This document shows, piece after piece, positions 55,270-64,000 of a DNA stretch of 64,000 bases. The first letter of the stretch is position 1; the number at the start of each line of letters is the position of its first letter. The stretch covers positions 1-64,000 of the forward strand of contig JACCGJ010005539.1 in NCBI GenBank assembly GCA_013407085.1, written 5' to 3'. The notes below the pieces were generated by a model, which was not told where the DNA came from, did not search any database, and saw only the letters and a program-made list of their open reading frames with translations. Source of the DNA: Atriophallophorus winterbourni (Eukaryota > Platyhelminthes > Trematoda > Plagiorchiida > Microphallidae). Position numbers and translations under genes: made by a program.

Positions 55270-56680
55270 GTTGGTCTATAAGATTTTATGGTTATCAGTC
55301 CTATGCCAACAAAACTCAACAGATGGAAAGATGGGTAGAGCTGTTCTCCTCTCTCTACTCTAGGGAGAGTACGGTTTTACCGCATGTACTTGAAAATGTC
55401 GAGCGGTTGCCGACCATTGAATATCTAGATACCCCCCTACTATTGATGAGCTCAATAGGGCAATCGACCGCTTAGTGAATGGGAAGGTTCTCTGGTGACG
55501 ACGGAATTCCACCTGAGCTCACCAAATGCTGTAGAGCAGCATTATTACAACTTCTTTACCATTGGCTTCTTGAGTGCTGGCCGGAGGAGTGTCCAACAAG
55601 AGATGCGAGACACAATGATCATCACGCTATTTAAGAATAAGGGTGATAGAGGCGACTGCAACAATTACAGAGGAACACCCCTTCGGAATTTTGCAGGCAA
55701 ATTGTTTGCTAACGTCTTACAGATCGGGATACAATTTTTAGTTGATAGAATTTACACCGAAACTTAATGTGGCTTTCGTAAGGGAAGATCAACCGATGAC
55801 ATGACTTTCGCCCTGAGACAACTTCAAGAAAAGTGTCTGGAACAGCGTATGTCATTATACGCTGTTTTTTATTGATTCAATGAAGCCATTCAACTACGTC
55901 AGCATGGAGGGTCTTTTCAAAATGCTTGATCTGATAGGCTGCCCCCCAAGGCTGCTGAGACTCGTTATTTCGTTCCACTCACGCATAAAGGGCTCAGTCC
56001 ATTTTAACGGTTACAGTTCAGAAGCATTTGAAATTCACCGAGGCGTCAAACAAGGGTGTGTTCTTGCTCCCACGTTGTTCGGAATTTTATTTTGATCTGC
56101 TTCTGAAGCACGCTTGTTGGACGCAAACAGAAGGCATTTAACACGCACGCGAAGTGATGACAAGCTTTTCAACCTGAACCAGTTGAGAGCACAAACCAAG
56201 GCACGAAATGTTCTAATCCGTGACCTGCTGTTTGCCGACGATGCAGCCATTATTGCTCACTCCCAAGAGCACCTCCAGTCGCTAATGGACTGTTTTTCGT
56301 CGGCATGCAAAGACTTTGGGCTAACAATCAACATGAGCAAGACCAAAGTCGTGGTTAAGGGACTTTATCGCCACCAATCATCACTGTTGGAAACTATCAG
56401 CTTGAACCAGTACATCATTTCACATATCTTGGTTCAACCATTTCGGATAACCTCTCGCTAGACACGGAGATTGATAAGCGGATTTGCAGAGCAGCTGTCA
56501 TTTTGTCACGATTAAACTCTCGTGTTTGGGGTAACCGCAAGCTGACTGTGAAGACAAAAATGATGGTATAAAGCGCGTGCGTACTTAATGCATTATTGTA
56601 CGGCAGTGAAACCTGGACCACCCACGCAAAACACGAACAGAAGATGAATACTTTCCATCTACGAAGCATCCATCGATGAG
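55270..56680 (+). mobile_element. Family E LINE fragment: RT domain
   Basis: RT pieces: NGKVLW after DELNRAIDRLV, MIITLFKNKGDRGDCNNYRG, CGFRKGRSTDDMTFALRQLQ, EGLFKMLDLIGCPPRLLRLV, HRGVKQGCVLAPTLFGILF, LLFADDAAIIAHSQEHLQ and LLYGSETWTTHAKHEQKM. This is a widespread animal LINE type with KQGCVLAPTLF, unlike the CR1-like VPQGSVLGP of families A-G. Stops at about 55765 and 55874 and a frameshift near 56095 break it. 5' and 3' truncated. Its usual C2H2 C-terminus occurs separately at 26950 and 58350. Confidence 0.85.
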
Positions 56681-56779
56681 TGCAATCAAGAATGTGAAAT
56701 CAATTTTTAAAGAATAATAACAGCTTGGAACGTAAATCATGCATGCATTTCTAACACACACACACACACCTCAACGACC

Positions 56780-56865
56780 GATTCTTGCTGTTTGCTCTAA
56801 TCAGGTAGTGACCTTACGATTACGATATTCATGCCTGAAATACGAACAACTGTTTTGTGCATTAG
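56780..56865 (-). repeat. HHR-element remnant
   Basis: Minus strand CACTAC, CTGATTA (mutated core), GAGC-AAACA-GCAA, GAATCGGTCG. Relic hammerhead next to a short (CA)n tract. Confidence 0.6.
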
Positions 56866-58055
56866 AAAAAGAGTTGTTGGATTACGAAATCACTCTGTGA
56901 CCGAAATATGAATAGATCCCTTCTTTCACTGCACTGATGTCAAACGTCGATACCTCGGGATAGATTATACAAGGTCATTAGTCGGCATCTATAAGTAAAT
57001 GCATAAATACTCCAGATTATGCCAACGATTAAGTTTTATTTTTAAGCTGCACCTAGTCTCTCCTACCACTTGAGGCATTGAAGCATTGTATGACGTTTGT
57101 TTTATTGATGACACTAAAACGCATTTGAAAAAATGGATAGGTATAACGAAAATCCGTGTGTTAACAATGCCTGTAAGTAACGTTTGCAATTTTAATGTAA
57201 TCTAATAAGTTTCGTGCGTAATTGATAAAACGAAGTCAACATAGGTCGGAAAAGCGTAAACGTTGCAATTGATGGTTTATTCGCTCGTAATTCCCAAAGA
57301 ACTAACCCGACCATATCTAATCATAAGTATTCATACAATTATTATGAAGTTGGAAAGAAAATACTTATGTATCGCAAAATTAAATTAAATTATTATTTTA
57401 AAAACTTAATCCAATAAGAACTGCTTACCTCTCAAAGTGTATTCGATTAACCCGGTTATTTCCGTGCTTACTATTTAGTCTGCCTTATACTTTCTGAAAC
57501 GGTATTCTGCTAATCATAAAATTTAAATTATATAATTATAATATATAATTTATTATAATAATAGTTGAACAACCTGAACAACATTACGGGGTTCGTGGTC
57601 CATCCTATAATATCCTAACTTATTCGAACTAGTTTAATATGCCTTAAAGAGTATTTACAACTCTAGGCTCATTATAATTCAACAGTTTCATTCTCTTTTA
57701 TTCTGAACGTCTTCACAATTCTTCCATTTGAATGACACCTCATAGGTTCGGTTTGATTTGTAAGATTGCATTGATAGACCCTCTAGAGTTTAGAGATCTT
57801 GCTACAAGAGCATGGTCGATAAAAATCGTCTTTACACCATGTTTTTATTTGATCTCCATGGATTTTATTTTCATAACCGCGATCAAAATATAGTGCATTC
57901 CATTCAAAATTGATTTTTTTATTTTCTGTGGGGTCAAACCCATAGAAGTAAAAATGCGATCAATGGTTTCATCATGAATTCAAATAAACGTGTCGGAGAA
58001 ACACACAACACAACTCTTAGTAAGAATCATTTTAAAAGAAACATACAGTTTTGCA
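56866..58055. other. Gene-free, very A+T-rich stretch
   Basis: No gene recognised. The most A+T-rich part is at 57500-57570. Confidence 0.5.
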
Positions 58056-58059
58056 ATAA

Positions 58060-58345
58060 CATATAATGGGGTAGGAATAAAATTCCGCATTTGCATACAT
58101 TTTAATCACGCACTCCCACAAACGGGTTTTGTGCTTATTGCAATCAGCAGGTAGTGACAGTACGATCAGGATCCGCATAATTTGATAGAGTGGACGAATG
58201 CTGAGCATGTTGCGCTTGCGAGCCATTGTTGGCATGACCAACCTGTTCAATGACGTGTCTAAACACAATTAAATAAGTAATGTGTTGCTCACATCCCCAT
58301 CCCTTACAATTAAATAAGGTTAAACCCATGACCAACGACCGAGTT
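58060..58345 (-). mobile_element. HHR-element copy, reverse orientation
   Basis: The minus strand follows the 27733 element: TTGGTCATGGGTTTAACC, GTGTTTAGACACG, TTGAACAGGTTGGTCATGCC, CGGATCCTGATCGTACTGTC, then the core region CTGCTGATTGC...AGCACAAAACCCG. The core has mutations, so it is likely inactive. Confidence 0.8.
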
Positions 58346-58349
58346 CTGT

Positions 58350-58490
58350 CTATCGTTGCAAGCGCGGCGGGAGAGATTGTTCCTCCCGAATCAAACTGTT
58401 TAGTCATTCGAAAAGCTGTAGAAGATGCAAATTCGTGCGATTGTGATGTACATCCATGGTTGACATCGACCGAATGAGGCCAACAGCAAA
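58350..58490 (+). mobile_element. Family E LINE 3' end (C2H2 tail)
   Basis: TATCGTTGCAAGCGCGGCGG, GAGATTGTTCCTCCCGAATC and ACTGTTTAGTCATTCG match 27111-27180. The shared 3' end GTGATGTACATCCATGGTTG leads to GAGGCCAACA. It abuts the HHR element. Confidence 0.75.
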
Positions 58491-58654
58491 CCCATGCCCA
58501 CGAACAAAAATTCGTATTCGCATGCACTTTCATTACCCCCCCGAAACAATTGGGGTATAGTTTTCTAAATTTCACGGTTTGTAGGAGACTTGGTACATCG
58601 AAGCTGACTACTTGGTATTTTAAATAAATTTTGCTGATCACTGATATTGTAGCG

Positions 58655-59046
58655 GGATGTGATTTTTAATTATATTTGATAATCAATGAAACTTCCCAAG
58701 TTGAGTGACGCGCAAAATCCCCAGGTATATCAGAACCCAACACGGATTTGTCTATAAAAGCGTTACTGTATTGGGGCAATCAAAATATAGTAATAACATA
58801 CCTCAAATATTGGGATCAACCGGGTAAAAATCCGGGTCAATGTGAAAAACAATATCGAGCACGTATCACGTTACGCACACGAGTCTAAACGGGAAATGGC
58901 GCAGATAAAATGGAGTCATAATTATTCAAAGAGAAAGAGTAAAACAAAAGTGCAGTAGGAAACGAGAGAAATGAGAAAGTGTTTGGATTTAAAAAATTCA
59001 CATGAAATATTACAAATAGATTCTGGAAGGTGAAAGGATCCAACAG
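58655..59046 (+). repeat. D1 repeat, most complete copy
   Basis: About 390 bp, from TATTTGATAATCAATGAAAC to GTGAAAGGATCCAACA. It has a ~60-bp segment (ACTGTATTGGGGCAATC...) that the 4815 copy lacks. I found no TSD here. Confidence 0.83.
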
Positions 59047-59069
59047 TGAGCGGCAGATGCCTAAAATCT

Positions 59070-59370
59070 GGCCTCTTATCGAAACATTTCGCTGGTGATC
59101 GGTCCAACAGAAACAACGTTTCAGTGTGTGTATTTGACCTTACTGTTAAACAGCCTATAGTACGCCTACAGTGTGTCACGTCTCATGGGAAAGACCGAGA
59201 TCAGTGGTCGATTTTCCTCCTTGTGTGTATCCACGTCAATCTGCTACAAGTGAGCACGGTCAAGGTTCGTTGACACAGCGGCCCACATGCGTAAAAGTAC
59301 TCTAACCGATTGCACACAAATTTCTTTGCACTATGAATACACGATCGATCCCAAGCTTATTCCAATCGAT
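59070..59370. mobile_element. Solo PLE terminal-repeat fragment
   Basis: 59095-59285 matches 41550-41760 directly. 59300-59365 matches 41405-41475 in reverse. No PLE ORF is nearby. The joined inverted parts suggest a solo or rearranged terminal repeat. Confidence 0.72.
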
Positions 59371-61035
59371 TGTTGGCCTGTAACGTTTCTGTACCGGTTG
59401 TCCCCTCGATCTGATTTGTCAATTGATTCTATGTCAACCGGTACCTTTGAGCTTTGGCAAAGTTTGCCTCGTTTGATCAACATTGACGAATTGCTTATTG
59501 TTCAATTTAGGATAACGTTGTTCATCTTTTCATGCTGCTGAAGATGTTGTCGCTGAAACTGTCCTAATGCAATCCTTCCGAAACCCGAATCCTTGTGGTT
59601 ATGAGTTTATAGTTGTTGGACTTCTCGGCACATTCTAGTCTTGTGTTGTGCCAGAGGGCAATGTTCTGCACATCATCCGAAATCTCGTGAATAGCATACA
59701 CTTTTCACCTCCAAAATATGTTTCATTACGTGTGATATACAAACATATGGAAAAATACAAATTTAGTGTCAAATTACTGAGCATTCGTCACGAAACTACC
59801 ATCGAATGCATATAAACTTGCTACTTTGAAACGTCTAGCAAACTGAATGATTGGAAATATCATTTTTTAAAGTTAGAATCCAATTTGTCTATTACTTAGC
59901 TCGCACAGTTATCATTTATGAATTGCAACTACGTGAACATTTGACAACCGTTCCGTTTGTAAGTTAGGACTGACGACGACATTCAATAATGATATTTTGG
60001 TTGGCAATCCCTTACTAAATGCCTTATTTTTCCGAGCATGTGTGACTATCTCAACGTACGAATCGTCACATCAGGGCCAGGTATTATTCACGCATTTCAG
60101 CATGTAGGACATCGCATGTGTTTTATTCAGCGGTCAATCACACTAACGATTCTCGTTTCATTATACACATAGACGTGTAGACTCTCTGCAAACGTTCATT
60201 GCTAACGAACCGACGTAGATATCCATTGATTGTGTGCAGGTGTGCGCCCATCAACTCGTACTTGGCAAGAACTAAATCCAATAATTTCATGTTTATCTCA
60301 GGCTTACATTGGCTAACGGTGAATTGGAGTCTTAAGCATTTCCATTTTTATTCGTTTTAACTTTAGTACAGAACCCAAGTATGCCGGTGTCAACATTTGT
60401 CAAACCAGTGTGAAAATATTGATAGTTGCCTGCTTTAATTAAGCAGTAGGTACTGGGAAATCGTCTGCGCTACAAGGCAGTTTCCTGCGTTTGATCTTCA
60501 CATTATACACGAGTAAATAATCAGCACCAATTCGCATGCGAAAGTTGTTGCTACATACAAATACAGTTAAATTTTAACTTGTTTACACGCAGGTCAATAA
60601 AAAAACCTGTCGTAGATTGGCAATTCTGCTTCATCTAAATACTTGGAAAGTTTATGTATCCACAAGTTGCATTATTTAGTCCTAAGTTTATTTATTTCCA
60701 GCATAGAAACCAAAATTTGCATAACATGTTCAAGTCTCACTGGTGTCAATTTTGCTTGTATTATGAAAAAAGGTTTTAGTGTGCAAGCGCCCACAAAGTA
60801 AGCGCTCTCAAAGTGTTATTAACTGCTGTTGATATAGAAAAGCCTAATTAGTGGTACTTCAGCGAGGCCATGCTTATGTTACATTTATGTTGCAATCGAT
60901 GTCATATACACGCATGCATTGAAGCGAAAAGAAGGCATTTAATTAGAAAAGCATCCTCAGAATCTGGCGCAACGAAAATTCACTGACTACTAGACTGTGC
61001 ACAATTTTAACTAAAAATTAAGCAATGCAATGGAA
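59371..61035. other. No gene recognised
   Basis: Only short chance ORFs; no repeat that I can name. Confidence 0.5.
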
Positions 61036-61039
61036 GCAG

Positions 61040-63625
61040 TATTCATTCCGTACACGATTCTGAACTCACCATCCTACACATGATGATTTACAGAAAAGAC
61101 CGAACAACAAAAGGTGGTGCTGTCCTCCCCTACTTACATGAAAGCATCAATTGTACTATACTCTTCTCCCCTGAGCTATATGTCCCAGGTACATCGTTGT
61201 ACTCTATTGATCTCATTGATAATCGTAGGTGCCTCTTAACATTTATTTATCGACACCTTCTTCATCATCTGCCGAGGCCACAGTTCTTTCTAATGCAATA
61301 TGTTTTGCATTGAAGCTCCCCTACTCATATTCGCTCTTGCTCCATGATTTTAATGTACCGACACTTGCCATACACATTACCGGTACAAATTTCTTCAAAA
61401 GATTTCTTCATTCATTGATTTATTCATAGATGATATGCGGGTTAAGATGCTACGCTTTACAAGACCCACAAATATGTACATCGTGTCGGATGGTAAAAAT
61501 AACAAAATATTGTTAGGGATTATTGTCAAACGTGAAAAACTTACTTGTCCATGTGGGCAGCTAGTGATCTTTTGAAAACGTCCATTGTTCCAGATTGTAA
61601 CACGTGAGTTGGTTAACTGTTCCACATTGCGAACGGAAAATGCATATTTACGGCAGTTCAACCTGCTATGCTGTTGTTAAAGGTTAGATTGGTGACCACG
61701 CAGATGTGTTCTAAGAAAGATGAAATAAAGGACTGCAAGGATGATTTTTTTATTAAGCACTGTCCAAATGAAGATTATTCATCTTAATTGCCGTCTGTAT
61801 TGAGCTGAATGCAAATTCAATATTCTAAGTCTCATTTCATATGGATAATGACTTGTACCCCACTTTACAACCATGTACAACAACCAACGTGATTTCAATC
61901 GGAACAAACACCATCTACCTTGGACCTCATACTCATAAACGAAGAACTCATGATCAAATCTGTTTCTTATACAGCTCCACTCGGATTGAGTGATCGTGTT
62001 GTCATGACATTTGATTATATCTATCAAAACGAGCCAGTCAAAAATAGTTAACGAACATATACATCTGTGAACTATGACTTGCTTCGAGTTCTTATTACCT
62101 TCAATCGATGGGATTTCTTTGAGCTCACATCATCTCAGATAATCTAGGAAACTTTTTACAACCAACTCCGTATCATCATTGATTTGTCATCAAACTTGAA
62201 AATAATAACAAGCAACTTCCAAAGAAGCTTCTTATAAGAGTGACAAGGCCTGGTTTAAGTACTTGGACGATCAGTCACGACTAAATTGGTGCAACTACAC
62301 TTCATTATGAAATTATTATTTCGAAATGATAGAAAAAATTACCAAATCAGCCTAGTCGAAAATTTTTTTAGGAATCCCAAAGCATTTTACAAGCACGTCA
62401 GCAACCCTCGGGGTGTTAAAAGTGGGCATACCGCCACTGGATTCTCCTACTGACATAGCAACATCATTTAAAGATGGCAATAACTCCGTGGACGTAATTG
62501 ATTTCTCAAAAGCATTCGATCGTGTCAATCACGACCTGCTCTTGTCGAAACTCCTTACCTACGGAGTAGACGGTAAATTCTATGCATGGATTAAAGAATG
62601 GTTAATATTCCATGAGATGTACGTACGAGTGAAAAATGAGCTACCCGAGTCTATTCAAGTTGCCTGTTGTGTCCCAGAAGGATCAGTCCTCTCACCGCTA
62701 TCGTTTCTAATATATAAATGAATTGCCTACTATAATACAGTCGCCAGTGCTTATTTTTGCTGATGAAGCAAAACTTTGGCGCAAGATAAACTCCACCGAC
62801 GATATACAGAACCTGGAATGGGATGTCAATATGTTTTTTGTCCATACCCTAGATAATGAAATGCCACTGAATGCCTCAAAATGCAGCTTATTATCGCTCA
62901 ACAGCAAGTTGAACAAAGGATATTATATAGGTCGAACTGTTATTAGACCCATCTCCTCTGAAAATATTTAGGCGTGATTATTCAGTATAACTTGGGAAAC
63001 CTATGCAATGTCGACTCGCTGCCAGAAAAGCTGAAATCAACTCGGGTCTCCTCAGAAGAGCCCTAGGTTCGTTTACCGCAAATATAATTTACAAATTGAT
63101 CTCAGCCTACATCCGCCCTCATATCGAATATGCTATACTGGCAAGGGATCCTTCGTTGAAAAAAAGACCTGTAGATATTGGAAACGCCACAGTGCAGAGC
63201 GATAAATTTCATCCTTGGAATTTCTAATTATCCATACGAAATGCGACTTAGAATATTGAAATTGCATCCAGCCCTATATAGACGGCAACGAGGAGCACTA
63301 ATTTTCATTTGGACTGTGCTTAGTAAAATAAATCATCTATGCAGCCATCTGCTACATCTTTCCCTCAACATACATCTGTGTGGTCACCAATCTAAACTTT
63401 GCCAACAGCATAGCAGGTTGAACTGCCGCAAATACGCATTTTCCGTTCCTAATGTGCACTTGTGGAACAGTTTACCTACTCACGTGGTACAATCTTAAAC
63501 CATTGACGCTTTTAAAAAAACACTAGGTGCTAATATGGATAAGTATGTGCATTTTTGTGGGTCGTTGTAAAGAATATATTTTTTACCCGCATATCATCTA
63601 GAAGTAAATCTATGGATATGACTAT
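61040..63625 (+). mobile_element. Family C LINE copy, endonuclease to 3' end, with nested insertion
   Basis: Endonuclease pieces: MIYRKDRTTKGGAVLPYLHE, LLHDFNVPTLA, then after the nested fragment TPSTLDLILINEELMIKS and LGLSDRVVMTFDY. RT: VIDFSKAFDRVNHDLLLSKL, CCVPEGSVLSPLSFLIYK, LIFADEAKLWRKIN (FADD changed to FADE), DLGN, AYIRPHIEYAILARDPSLKK and NYPYEMRLRILKLHPALYRR. The 3' end at 63600 reads CATATCATCTAGAAGTAAAT. Frame breaks show it is dead. It is the longest family C copy here. Confidence 0.83.
61400..61850 (-). mobile_element. Family C 3' fragment nested in reverse inside a family C copy
   Basis: The minus strand reads LRILNLHSAQYRRQ, then NCRKYAFSVRNVEQL, and ends CATATCATCTATGAATAAAT, matching 37085-37560. 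It separates the endonuclease motifs DFNVP (before) and TPSTLDL (after) of the plus-strand host copy. Confidence 0.82.
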
Positions 63626-64000
63626 GAATACAAGTGACTATCGGAATTTCTACGAAGATCGTAAATAACAGGCCACGGCACGTTCAAGTGAAAAAACAAA
63701 AATTCTGCTCAAGTCGCGTGAAATGAACATTATCGATCGGAAGCCATACAAACGAGATTTTGTTTTTTCACACAGAAAATGCTAGGCTGATGATCTAGAA
63801 TCTAAAAGCTAACAAAATCTTATCTTGCGAACAGTTTGGGATGAAGTTCAACCTGCTTAACTCAGTAGTGTCATTTTGGTCGGCAACATTGTTCTCGCCC
63901 AATTACAACAGCGAATGGGAAAACTGGAAATTACTTAACATTTATACAACCTGTTGCGGAATGCCATTTCGATAATGGATTATTCAGGGAAAATGTATTC
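63626..64000. other. No gene recognised
   Basis: Nothing supported up to the window end. Confidence 0.5.

Overview
The window reads as animal (eukaryotic) DNA, most likely from a parasitic flatworm, and by inference a digenean trematode. The one recognisable host gene is split by GT-AG introns. The rest is A+T-rich and crowded with decayed CR1/Jockey-like and RTE-like non-LTR retrotransposons, a Penelope-like element (PLE) and many hammerhead ribozyme (HHR) repeats, a mix typical of trematode genomes. There are no bacterial operons, CRISPR arrays or rRNA genes.

Layout. 1-1770: decayed CR1-like 'family B' copy. 3300-7490: fragments, including two truncated 'family A' copies. 7560-12160: nearly complete family A element with a PHD-like ORF1 and an endonuclease-reverse transcriptase ORF2. 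12351-21943: complete five-exon AdipoR (PAQR family) gene of 404 codons, its introns full of a short dispersed repeat (R1). 22-28 kb: repeats, including an HHR-bearing element at 27733-28005 with perfect target-site duplications (TSDs). 28.3-33.4 kb: second family B copy, invaded by a TIR element and an RTE-like fragment. 34-39 kb: 'family C' copies in both orientations. 40.4-43.0 kb: HHR tandem array plus a PLE with RT and GIY-YIG nuclease. 43-49.8 kb: more CR1-like fragments, a tRNA-headed SINE and a PLE-derived inverted repeat. 50.0-52.85 kb: well-preserved minus-strand family B element. 53141-53911: orphan ORF for a type I membrane protein. 55.3-56.7 kb: a further LINE type. 61-63.6 kb: family C copy with an opposite-strand family C fragment nested in it.

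Main discoveries. (1) The ORF1/ORF2 junction of the family A element has every part of a programmed -1 frameshift signal: an A_AAA_AAC heptamer, an 8-nt spacer and a perfect 7+7 bp H-type pseudoknot, with the ORF1 stop inside its third loop. ORF2 has no ATG before its endonuclease motifs and its frame opens only 6 nt before the heptamer, so frameshifting is the simplest way to express it. (2) At least three hammerhead ribozyme lineages occur here: one in a ~233-bp element whose insertion begins exactly at the predicted self-cleavage site, one in PLE repeats, and a relic in a tRNA-headed SINE.

Apart from AdipoR and possibly the 53-kb ORF, I see no host genes. Family letters A-G and repeat names R1 and D1 are local labels used only here. 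Boundaries of decayed repeats are approximate.
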